A stretch of 5,226 bases of DNA, taken from Nitrospira sp. UBA6909. GTDB lineage: Bacteria > Nitrospirota > Nitrospiria > Nitrospirales > Nitrospiraceae. A program made the translations under genes and the position numbers. A model generated the notes under the pieces. It was not told the origin of the DNA and did no database searches. It worked only from the letters and a program-made list of their open reading frames with translations. How positions within the stretch are numbered: the first letter of the stretch is position 1; the number at the start of each line of letters is the position of its first letter. Positions 1-5,115 of the stretch are shown piece by piece. The stretch lies in the NCBI GenBank assembly GCA_002451055.1, contig DKBD01000225.1:1-5226 (forward strand), read 5' to 3'.

Positions 1-9
1 TAAGGGAGA

Positions 10-128
10 GGTGCTCAAAATGGTCGTCCGGCAAGGCCGCAGGCGAGAAGAAACCGGGGGCGTACCCTCTGGGGCACGTTGAGGATTTCTTCGAACCGAG
101 AACGCCGCTGAAAGCCATTTTTAGCACC
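10..128. repeat. 119-bp structured intergenic element with terminal inverted repeats
   Basis: The ends form an inverted repeat: GGTGCTCAAAATGG at 10-23 is complementary to CCATTTTTAGCACC at 115-128 in 13 of 14 positions. Inside are two further hairpins. One has CGGC (29-32) pairing with GCCG (36-39) across AAG. The other has CGTACCC (61-67) pairing with GGGCACG (72-78) with one A-C mismatch and a TCTG loop. The whole could fold as a closed multi-hairpin unit. It resembles a repeat family I recall between genes in Nitrospira genomes, but I could not search for copies. It ends 10 nt before the first gene's ATG, so it makes up nearly all of the visible leader and leaves no room for a well-spaced ribosome site. 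It could be a REP- or MITE-like mobile unit, or a structured RNA leader. Confidence 0.65.
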
Positions 129-138
129 CCGTTGAAAG

Positions 139-951
139 ATGGAATTTACCGACGAACAGATCAACCGCTATAGCCGACACATTCTCTTGCCGGAAGTGGG
201 AGGCAAGGGGCAGAAGAAGATCGCCAAGGCAAAGATTCTGCTCGTCGGCGCAGGCGGGCTTGGATCTCCGGCCGCCCTCTACTTGGCGGCAGCCGGAGTG
301 GGCCGGATCGGCCTCATCGACAGCGACGTGGTCGACCTTACCAACCTACAACGCCAGATTCTTCACCACACGCCGGATGTCGGACGGTCCAAGGTTCTGT
401 CGGGAAAAGAAAAGATTCAGGCCTTGAACCCCGACGTGACTGTCTCGATGTATGAAGAACGCTTGACCGCCGGAAATGCCCTGAAAATCTTCAACGATTA
501 CGATGTCATCATCGATGGCGTCGATAATTTCACGGCGAAATTCCTGATCAACGACGCCTGCTTTTTCGCCGGCAAGCCGCTGGTGCACGGAGGTATTCTA
601 CGCTTCGACGGCCGGGTGACGACGATCATCCCCAAACAATCGGCCTGCTACCGCTGCGTGTTCAAGACACCGCCTCCGCCTGGCCTGGTCGCGTCGTGCC
701 AGGAAGCGGGCGTCATCGGCGTGCTGGCTGGCATCATCGGCACGATCCAGGCAACTGAGGCATTGAAGCTTGTCCTGGGGATTGGACGGCCGCTGACCAA
801 CCGCATGCTCGACTTCGATGCCCGCAAAACGCAGTTCAGAGAAATCAAAGTCCGCCGCAACCCCGATTGTGCCCTGTGCGGCGATCGCCCCACGATCACC
901 GAGTTGTTCGACGATGGAGATCCCTATGCCGGCTGCGCGGTGCATCCTTAA
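139..951 (+). CDS. moeB: HesA/MoeB/ThiF-family E1-like adenylyltransferase (first copy)
   Basis: This 270-residue protein belongs to the family that adenylates the C-terminal Gly-Gly of a ubiquitin-like sulfur carrier with ATP, so that sulfur can be loaded as a thiocarboxylate in the cytoplasm. Visible features are the family N-terminus RYSRHILLPEVGGKGQ (10-25), the nucleotide loop GAGGLGS (37-43), NLQRQ (69-73), the acidic DGVDNF (126-131, Asp129 in the MoeB catalytic position), the zinc pairs CYRC (170-173) and CALC (244-247), and CQEAGV with Cys187. There is no C-terminal rhodanese domain, unlike long MoeB/MoeZ forms, so sulfur must come from a separate donor. An in-frame TGA at 133-135 makes ATG 139 the earliest possible start. 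No well-spaced Shine-Dalgarno is seen, only GAAAG touching the ATG. The PLP enzyme gene follows after 27 nt. Whether it serves the carrier at 2226, MoaD or ThiS elsewhere is not decided; the symbol is family-level. Confidence 0.93.
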   Translation: MEFTDEQINRYSRHILLPEVGGKGQKKIAKAKILLVGAGGLGSPAALYLAAAGVGRIGLIDSDVVDLTNLQRQILHHTPDVGRSKVLSGKEKIQALNPDVTVSMYEERLTAGNALKIFNDYDVIIDGVDNFTAKFLINDACFFAGKPLVHGGILRFDGRVTTIIPKQSACYRCVFKTPPPPGLVASCQEAGVIGVLAGIIGTIQATEALKLVLGIGRPLTNRMLDFDARKTQFREIKVRRNPDCALCGDRPTITELFDDGDPYAGCAVHP

Positions 952-978
952 TCGCCGATTGCCGAAGGTGGTGCAACC

Positions 979-2229
979 ATGAATAAGATGAAAGCGCTGG
1001 TCTGTCGCGAGTGCGGGAAAGAATACCCGACCAAGGCGATTCACGTCTGCGAGATGTGCTTCGGTCCCCTCGAAGTGAAATACAATTACGAGGAGATCAA
1101 GGAGGTCGTGTCCCGCAAGAAGATCGAGAACGGCCCCAAAAGCATGTGGCGGTACCTCGACCTGCTGCCGGTCGAAGGAACGAACTTCGTCGGCCCTCAT
1201 GCGGGGTTCACCCCGTTGGTGCGCGCCAAGAATCTCGGCGCCTATCTCGGACTGGACGAGCTGTACATCAAGAACGATACGGTGAATCACCCGACCCTCT
1301 CGTTCAAGGATCGAGTGGTTGCCGTTGCCTTGACCCGAGCCCGTGAATTGGGTTTCGAGACCGTGGCCTGCGCCTCGACCGGCAATTTGGCCAATTCGGT
1401 GTCGGCCCATGCCGCATCGGCCAACTTCCATTGCTACGTGTTCATCCCCGGCGACCTCGAAGCCGCCAAGGTGCTCGGCAACTTGATTTACAAGCCGCAG
1501 GTCGTTGAAGTGGAAGGCAACTACGACGACGTCAACCGACTGTGCAGCGAAATCGCCGGCGAGCATGGCTGGGCCTTCGTGAACATCAACATCCGTCCCT
1601 ACTACGCGGAGGGCTCCAAGACCCTGGCCTTCGAAACAGTGGAACAGCTCGGCTGGAGGACTCCCGATCAAGTCGTTGTCCCGATGGCATCCGGTTCGCT
1701 GCTGACCAAGATCTGGAAGGGGCTGCAAGAAATGAAGTACGTGGGGCTCATCGACGATGTGCACACGAAGATCAACGGCGCCCAAGCCGAAGGTTGTTCG
1801 CCGATTTCCACCGCCTTCAAGGCAGGCCGCGACTTCTTCAAGCCGGTAAAGCCGAAAACCATCGCGAAGTCACTCGCAATCGGCAACCCGGCCGACGGCT
1901 ATTACGCCCTCAAAACCACCGCCGAAAGCAAGGGCGCCATGGACATGGTGACCGACGAAGAAGTGGTGGAAGGCATTCAGCTGTTGGCGCAGACCGAGGG
2001 CATTTTTGCAGAAACCGCCGGCGGCGTGACCATCGGCGTCTTGAAGAAGCTGGTCAAGCAGGGACTCATCAAGAAGAATGAAGTGACGGTCGCCTACATT
2101 ACAGGCAACGGATTGAAGACGCAGGAAGCGGTCATCGACGCCGTCGGACGGCCGACCCGCATTCAGCCGAGCCTCGTGGCGTTTGAGAAAACCTTTCAAC
2201 TCGGGGAACATGGTGGTGGTGACGCATGA
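979..2229 (+). CDS. thrC: Threonine synthase-family PLP enzyme with N-terminal zinc ribbon
   Basis: This 416-residue fold-type II PLP enzyme resembles threonine synthase, which converts O-phosphohomoserine to threonine. An N-terminal zinc ribbon has C9-x2-C12 and C24-x2-C27. The PLP lysine is Lys110 in PTLSFKDR (105-112). Further cofactor motifs are ASTGNLANS (132-140), a PMASGSLL loop (235-242) and ITGNGLK (374-380). The usual PTGSFKDRG has Leu for the first Gly and Val for the last, so the pocket may differ from classical ThrC. A GAAGG at 964-968 lies 10 nt before the ATG. The 3' end overlaps the sulfur-carrier gene by 4 nt (ATGA), so the two are probably translationally coupled. That partnership parallels CysM with CysO in Mycobacterium and suggests, by inference, that the enzyme may use carrier thiocarboxylate to make cysteine or homocysteine. 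Ordinary threonine synthesis remains possible. Confidence 0.9.
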   Translation: MNKMKALVCRECGKEYPTKAIHVCEMCFGPLEVKYNYEEIKEVVSRKKIENGPKSMWRYLDLLPVEGTNFVGPHAGFTPLVRAKNLGAYLGLDELYIKNDTVNHPTLSFKDRVVAVALTRARELGFETVACASTGNLANSVSAHAASANFHCYVFIPGDLEAAKVLGNLIYKPQVVEVEGNYDDVNRLCSEIAGEHGWAFVNINIRPYYAEGSKTLAFETVEQLGWRTPDQVVVPMASGSLLTKIWKGLQEMKYVGLIDDVHTKINGAQAEGCSPISTAFKAGRDFFKPVKPKTIAKSLAIGNPADGYYALKTTAESKGAMDMVTDEEVVEGIQLLAQTEGIFAETAGGVTIGVLKKLVKQGLIKKNEVTVAYITGNGLKTQEAVIDAVGRPTRIQPSLVAFEKTFQLGEHGGGDA

Positions 2230-2498
2230 TTAAAGTCCGTATTCCAACTCCGCTGAGACCATTGACGAAAAACCAGGGTGAAGTCGACGTGGCTGCCGGC
2301 TCCATTGCGGACATGGTCAACACGCTCGAAGCGTCCTACCCAGGCATCAAGGCGCGCCTCTGCGATGAGAGCGGTGAACTGCGACGATTTGTCAACATCT
2401 ATGTCAACGAGGAAGACATCAGATTTCTGAATGGCAAAGAAACAGCATTGAAAACCGGAGACGAAGTCTCGATCGTGCCGGCTATCGCAGGAGGCTGA
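2226..2498 (+). CDS. cysO: CysO/MoaD/ThiS-family sulfur carrier protein
   Basis: This 90-residue beta-grasp (ubiquitin-like) protein ends in VPAIAGG, so its terminal Gly89-Gly90 is exposed without processing. It should be adenylated by an E1-like enzyme and converted to a thiocarboxylate that donates sulfur. Its N-terminal IPTPLRPLT (6-14), the central [14 protein letters not shown] (54-67) and the PAIAGG tail resemble Mycobacterium CysO as I remember it, more than MoaD of molybdopterin synthase or ThiS. The start codon overlaps the stop of the PLP enzyme gene (ATGA, 2226-2229). The GGA GGC codons for the last two glycines lie within AGGAGG (2489-2494), the ribosome site for the next gene. 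Because there is no tail after Gly-Gly, the JAMM protease downstream is unlikely to be needed for maturation and more likely cuts a carrier-amino acid adduct, as Mec+ does. Confidence 0.92.
   Translation: MIKVRIPTPLRPLTKNQGEVDVAAGSIADMVNTLEASYPGIKARLCDESGELRRFVNIYVNEEDIRFLNGKETALKTGDEVSIVPAIAGG
2489..2494 (+). promoter_or_regulatory. Shine-Dalgarno AGGAGG inside the carrier's Gly-Gly codons
   Basis: AGGAGG is the strongest ribosome-binding sequence in the operon. It overlaps the GGA GGC codons for the essential C-terminal diglycine of the sulfur carrier and lies 6 nt before the ATG of the NIL gene at 2501. Translation of the two small proteins is therefore probably coupled. Confidence 0.85.
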
Positions 2499-2500
2499 TC

Positions 2501-2749
2501 ATGACACACTTATCGCACTTGCGGTTTCATGTCCGGTTTCCGGAAGACAAAGTGAAGGAACCGATCATTTACCAAATCGGCCGCGAGTACAATGTCGTCA
2601 CCAACGTGCGCCGCGCCGACGTGCGTGAAACCACAGGCTGGGTCGACGTCGAACTTTCCGGCGAGACGGCCGAAGTCGAACGGGCTGTTGCCGGCTTACG
2701 AGCCAAGGGATGCAGCGTCGATCCCATTGAACTGAACGTCGTCGAATAG
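2501..2749 (+). CDS. Stand-alone NIL-domain protein
   Basis: This 82-residue protein is essentially one NIL domain, a ferredoxin-like fold named for its Asn-Ile-Leu motif and best known at the C-terminus of the methionine transporter ATPase MetN. The family pattern is visible: RFHVRFPEDKVKEPIIYQI (8-26) with the EPIIY core at 20-24, Asn35 in NVVTNVRRADV (31-41), then TGWVDVELSG (45-54) and a terminal GCSVDPIEL (70-78). It has no ATPase part and no ferredoxin iron-sulfur motif; its only cysteine is Cys71. Elsewhere, NIL-ferredoxin proteins work with a DUF39 protein in methanogen homocysteine synthesis, so its place between the carrier and the second E1 gene points to sulfur amino acid metabolism, perhaps sensing or binding methionine or homocysteine. 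It starts 3 nt after the carrier's stop codon with an ideal Shine-Dalgarno. The exact function is unknown. Confidence 0.85.
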   Translation: MTHLSHLRFHVRFPEDKVKEPIIYQIGREYNVVTNVRRADVRETTGWVDVELSGETAEVERAVAGLRAKGCSVDPIELNVVE

Positions 2750-2761
2750 ACTGGTGAACAG

Positions 2762-2848
2762 TAACGGGTAAGGAGTGAGGGGTAAGATAACGGTCCTGCG
2801 CGGAATACCTTCGATTCATACCCCTCAGCCCTAACCTTTCACCTCTAA
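2762..2848. repeat. Heptamer-based inverted repeat between the NIL and second E1 genes
   Basis: The left arm is built of 7-nt units: TAACGGG (2762), TAAGGAG (2769), TGAGGGG (2776) and a degenerate TAAGATA (2783). The right arm holds opposite-strand units: CCCCTCA (2821), GCCCTAA (2828), CCTTTCA (2835) and CCTCTAA (2842). The core TGAGGGGTA (2776-2784) is perfectly complementary to TACCCCTCA (2819-2827), and the pairing extends imperfectly to 15 of 18 positions (2767-2784 with 2819-2836). The unpaired centre is 34 nt. Similar G-rich and C-rich short-period intergenic tracts are, as I recall, common in Nitrospira-like genomes. There is no T-run, so it is not a typical intrinsic terminator, though it might attenuate readthrough or protect an mRNA end. 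Confidence 0.6.
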
Positions 2849-2860
2849 CGGATTTATGAG

Positions 2861-3664
2861 ATGGAATTGACCGAATCAGAGATCCAACGGTACAGCCGCC
2901 ATATTATTCTTCAGGACGTCGGCGGCAAGGGACAGCTCAAGCTCAAGCGCGCCAAGGTGTTGCTCATCGGTGCGGGCGGGCTGGGATCGCCGGCCGGCTT
3001 GTATCTCGCTGCCGCCGGTATCGGCACCATCGGGCTCGTCGATGGAGACGTCGTCGATTTGTCGAACTTGCAACGGCAGATCATGCACTCGACCGCGACC
3101 CTGGGACAGCCAAAAGTTGAATCCGGCAAGCACACGCTGTCAGCCATCAACCCGGAGATTACGATCAACGCCTATCACCAACTGGTCGATGCGGACAATA
3201 TTCTTCCGCTCATCTCGCAATACGATATCGTGCTCGACGGGTCCGACAACTTCACAACACGGTTCCTGGTCAACGATGCCTGTTTCTTCGCCAAGAAGAC
3301 CCTGATTTCCGCCAGCATGTTCCGCTTCGAGGGGCAGCTCACGGCGATCAAGCCTCATCAAGGCTATCCCTGTTACCGATGCCTCTACCCCGAACCCCCG
3401 CCGACCGGCTTGGTCCCGAATTGCCAAGAAGCCGGGGTCTTGGGCGTATTGGCCGGCACCATGGGCATCTTACAGGCATCGGAAGCCATCAAGGAAATCC
3501 TCGGCATCGGCGAGACGATCGCCGACAAGTTGGTGATCTATGATGCGCTCGACATGAAGTTTCGAAAAGTCGGACGGCCCAAGGATCCCGCTTGCCCGCT
3601 CTGCGGACCGAACCCAAAGATCACAGATCTCAGCATGGACTACACGGTCAGCTGCACGATCTAA
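2861..3664 (+). CDS. moeB: HesA/MoeB/ThiF-family E1-like adenylyltransferase (second copy)
   Basis: This 267-residue protein is a second carrier-activating adenylyltransferase, alignable along its length with the protein at 139-951 and roughly half identical by hand count. It keeps GAGGLGS (37-43), NLQRQ (69-73), Asp129 in DGSDNF, CYRC (171-174), CQEAGV with Cys188, and CPLC (245-248), and likewise lacks a rhodanese domain. The copies differ most around residues 101-120 and 145-170 and in the C-terminal tails, which is where partner choice might lie. ATG 2861 is preceded in frame by a TAA at 2846, with no start between. Only a weak GAG touches the start codon. It is 111 nt after the NIL gene, beyond the heptamer repeat, and 14 nt before the JAMM gene. 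That makes it the likelier E1 for the carrier, by inference. Confidence 0.93.
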   Translation: MELTESEIQRYSRHIILQDVGGKGQLKLKRAKVLLIGAGGLGSPAGLYLAAAGIGTIGLVDGDVVDLSNLQRQIMHSTATLGQPKVESGKHTLSAINPEITINAYHQLVDADNILPLISQYDIVLDGSDNFTTRFLVNDACFFAKKTLISASMFRFEGQLTAIKPHQGYPCYRCLYPEPPPTGLVPNCQEAGVLGVLAGTMGILQASEAIKEILGIGETIADKLVIYDALDMKFRKVGRPKDPACPLCGPNPKITDLSMDYTVSCTI

Positions 3665-3678
3665 CCTCATCAAACGTC

Positions 3679-4212
3679 ATGCAGGAACGGATACACGTGA
3701 CCGTGGCGGACCTAGTCATCCCTCAGCAGATTCTCGACGATATGATCGCCCACGCCAGAGAACTCGCGCCTCACGAGTGTTGCGGGCTTCTGGCTGGAGC
3801 CAACGGCATCGTCAGCCGGATCTATCGGATCAAGAACATCGTCGCGATGGAAGGGGCACAGAACCTCTCCTCGTTCGATCCGGCCAAAGTCGCCCACTTG
3901 GAACGCCTGTCACCGGAGGAACGGGCGGAAATCGCCTTTGTCATGGACATGCAGGACTTCTCCGCTGCGAAGAAAGACATGCGCAACCAGGGTCTTGATC
4001 TGCAAGTCGTCTACCATTCGCACCCGCACGACCCAGCACGTCCCTCCGTCACCGACATCAAGATCGCCACCGACTACGAAGAGATCTGGCCCAAGATCAA
4101 TTTGCCGATGCCTTCTTATCTCTTGATTTCACTCATGCGCGCCACACCAGACGTCAAAAACTATTGGATCAAATCCGGCCAAGTGACGGCCGCCGCCTTC
4201 ACCGTTCGGTGA
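3679..4212 (+). CDS. JAMM/MPN+ zinc metalloprotease (Mov34/Mec+-like)
   Basis: This protein of 177 residues carries a complete JAMM zinc site. Glu33 lies in PHECCGLLAG (31-40), and His113, His115, Ser123 and Asp126 form HSHPHDPARPSVTD (113-126), matching HxH-x7-S-x2-D. Such bacterial enzymes cut next to ubiquitin-like C-termini. In the CysO pathway Mec+ releases cysteine from the carrier-cysteine adduct, and in the Wolinella pathway HcyD trims the carrier. Since this carrier already ends in Gly-Gly, a Mec+-like adduct-releasing role fits better. The start is uncertain: ATG 3679 lacks a Shine-Dalgarno, whereas an in-frame GTG at 3697 has AGGA 10 nt upstream and would give 171 residues. An ATG at 3592 would overlap the E1 gene heavily and is unlikely. 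It is the last gene of the module. Confidence 0.9.
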   Translation: MQERIHVTVADLVIPQQILDDMIAHARELAPHECCGLLAGANGIVSRIYRIKNIVAMEGAQNLSSFDPAKVAHLERLSPEERAEIAFVMDMQDFSAAKKDMRNQGLDLQVVYHSHPHDPARPSVTDIKIATDYEEIWPKINLPMPSYLLISLMRATPDVKNYWIKSGQVTAAAFTVR

Positions 4213-4246
4213 CACAATTTTTGCGGTTTTCTTCTCCATCGTTGAA

Positions 4247-4255
4247 TGCGATAAT
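4247..4255 (+). promoter_or_regulatory. Candidate extended -10 promoter for the exported-protein gene
   Basis: TGC followed by GATAAT (4250-4255) matches an extended -10 element (TGn plus five of six TATAAT bases). No good -35 is seen at the usual distance, which extended -10 promoters tolerate. Transcription would begin near 4262, about 30 nt before the ATG at 4294. The change of subject from the sulfur module makes a separate promoter reasonable here. Confidence 0.4.
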
Positions 4256-4275
4256 GGCGGCGCTGCCACCATTTC
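4253..4275 (+). terminator. Strong hairpin after the JAMM gene, possible weak terminator
   Basis: AATGGCGGC (4253-4261) pairs with GCCACCATT (4265-4273) in 8 of 9 positions around a 3-nt loop, followed by TTTCTTC. It sits 40 nt after the JAMM stop codon, so it could end the operon transcript or protect its 3' end. The T-tract is short and interrupted. It overlaps the candidate -10 element, so the two calls partly compete. Confidence 0.4.
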
Positions 4276-4293
4276 TTCACAGTGAGTGATCGC

Positions 4294-4611
4294 ATGCGCA
4301 CTATCCTTTTCGCTATTCTCATAAGCGCGGCATCGGTGAGCACAAGCCTCGCTGTCGACAAGAGCTACTACAGCCCTGTGATTTACATCGATGTGGAACA
4401 TCACCGCATCCTGATTTCACAGTTGGGCGGCGTCTTCTATATTGATGTCCCGGAAGCCGCACGGCCCCATATGGAGAAGCTGCCGATTTCAGGGCTGGTT
4501 GATTTCGTGGTGGAAGTCACGGGCGAAAACGAGATGCCGGTCATCAAGACCTGGAAGGTCAAATCCGGGGAATCGACCTGCATGTACTTCAACGGAAAGG
4601 AATGCAACTAG
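4294..4611 (+). CDS. Small exported protein of unknown function
   Basis: I do not recognise this 105-residue protein. The N-terminus reads as a Sec signal peptide: Arg2, a hydrophobic stretch TILFAILISAASV (3-15), and a signal peptidase I site after SLA (18-20). The mature part of about 85 residues is rich in alternating hydrophobic beta-type segments (29-35, 48-52, 68-76, 83-89) and has two cysteines, C96 and C104, near the end, which could form a disulfide outside the cytoplasm. ATG 4294 is chosen because GTGAG lies 7 nt upstream. An in-frame GTG at 4282 would add four residues but has no ribosome site and would lengthen the n-region. It is 81 nt from the JAMM gene, with its own candidate promoter, so it is probably not part of the sulfur module. 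Periplasmic or cell-surface location is inferred. Confidence 0.72.
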   Translation: MRTILFAILISAASVSTSLAVDKSYYSPVIYIDVEHHRILISQLGGVFYIDVPEAARPHMEKLPISGLVDFVVEVTGENEMPVIKTWKVKSGESTCMYFNGKECN

Positions 4612-4613
4612 CA

Positions 4614-4646
4614 GGCGGGAGAAGGAATTACTCCCCACTCCCCGCC
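4614..4646. terminator. Possible pairing between convergent genes
   Basis: GGCGGG (4614-4619) is complementary to CCCGCC (4641-4646), and an alternative GGGAG (4617-4621) pairs with CTCCC (4631-4635). The location, straddling the ends of the converging genes, suits a shared terminator. There is no T-run on either strand, so this is weak. Confidence 0.2.
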
Positions 4647-4837
4647 ATGTCATCGATGAGAGGGCGGTTGATGTCGGTGCAGCCGGGACAGATTCTATCC
4701 AACAACCCCTCAAAATCCGCCACGAAGTTTTTGGCATCTGTCAGCTTTTCACTGACCACCTGTGTGTAACAGGTATCGCACAGCATCATCAGACCTCGCG
4801 AAACCCCGACCGTTTTTCTTCCCACGCTCCCGGCCAT
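4628..4837 (-). CDS. Tiny four-cysteine putative zinc-binding protein
   Basis: This is a hypothetical protein of up to 69 residues that I cannot assign. It has two cysteine pairs, CDTC (20-23) and CPGC (50-53), separated by 26 residues, a spacing fit for one structural zinc site, and an acidic tail. The start is unclear. ATG 4837 lies 5 nt after the upstream gene's stop codon, with AGGA only 3 nt away. Two consecutive ATGs at 4789 and 4786 have GAGGT (4797-4793) upstream, 6 nt from the second, and would give 53 or 52 residues starting just before the first cysteine pair. The residues before that pair look unstructured, which favours the shorter form. It ends 16 nt from the convergent exported-protein gene and is probably cotranscribed with the gene at 4843-5037. 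Confidence 0.6.
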   Translation of the reverse strand: MAGSVGRKTVGVSRGLMMLCDTCYTQVVSEKLTDAKNFVADFEGLLDRICPGCTDINRPLIDDMAGSGE

Positions 4838-4842
4838 GCGTC

Positions 4843-5037
4843 CTACACCGATCCTTTCTGAAGCGCCATAAAAAAGTCCTCCGCTTCGAGGTCAATCCCG
4901 CAACGTGGGCACTCGTAGGGCTGATCCGCCTCCGGCACGTTCAACGGCGTGCGATCGACCCTCCCATGGCAAACATGGTAAAAACGCCCCCTCGCATGCT
5001 CATCGTCTAAGGGATCACTTTCATAAATAAGAACCAT
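4843..5037 (-). CDS. Tiny Cys/His-rich putative zinc-ribbon protein
   Basis: This is a 64-residue hypothetical protein, not assigned to a known family. It has H21-x-C23-H24 and CPRC (43-46) followed by Gly, a pattern seen in small zinc ribbons. An acidic stretch (DPLDDEH, 8-14) lies near the N-terminus. ATG 5037 is preferred. The frame is open up to a TTG at 5094, but that TTG lies in what looks like the -35 box of the promoter, and the transcript would start near 5058, downstream of it. A purine-rich GGCGGA lies a few bases before the ATG. The next gene begins 5 nt after the stop, and both encode paired-Cys miniproteins, which suggests they act together. DNA, RNA or protein binding are all possible. 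Confidence 0.65.
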   Translation of the reverse strand: MVLIYESDPLDDEHARGRFYHVCHGRVDRTPLNVPEADQPYECPRCGIDLEAEDFFMALQKGSV

Positions 5038-5064
5038 GGATATCCGCCGTATGTTCCAGGTGAA

Positions 5065-5094
5065 AGTATACCGATCGACTCTCGCCGCTCGCAA
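5065..5094 (-). promoter_or_regulatory. Sigma-70-type promoter for the minus-strand pair
   Basis: On the minus strand TTGCGA (5094-5089, four of six TTGACA bases) is followed after 18 nt by TATACT (5070-5065, five of six TATAAT bases). Initiation near 5058 would give a leader of about 20 nt before the ATG at 5037. Spacing and position are good, but this rests on sequence matching only. Confidence 0.5.
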
Positions 5095-5115
5095 CCGCAG
5101 GGAATACGAACGCTC

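Noticed and set aside
20..82. A 20-codon frame starting at an ATG with GGGAGAGG upstream
   Set aside because: It lies wholly inside the terminal-inverted-repeat element, and its codons are explained by the hairpin arms. The peptide has no recognisable character.
598..1785. A 395-codon open frame on the minus strand
   Set aside because: It runs antisense across two well-supported genes and its translation matches no family I know. It is an artefact of GC-rich codon usage on the opposite strand.
2762..2848. Heptamer array as a CRISPR remnant
   Set aside because: Units are 7 nt, degenerate, contiguous and inverted, with no repeat-spacer alternation and no cas genes.
3592..3678. Upstream extension of the JAMM protein to ATG 3592
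   Set aside because: It would overlap the end of the E1 gene by more than 70 nt, covering its zinc-binding CPLC codons, and lies well upstream of the JAMM domain.
4442..4861. A 139-codon plus-strand frame
   Set aside because: It overlaps the exported-protein gene and both minus-strand miniprotein genes out of frame, and its composition looks non-coding (Arg/Ser/Pro-rich).
5038..5094. TTG 5094 as the start of the minus-strand 64-residue protein
   Set aside because: The TTG coincides with the likely -35 box, and the mRNA would begin downstream of it. ATG 5037 has a better local context.
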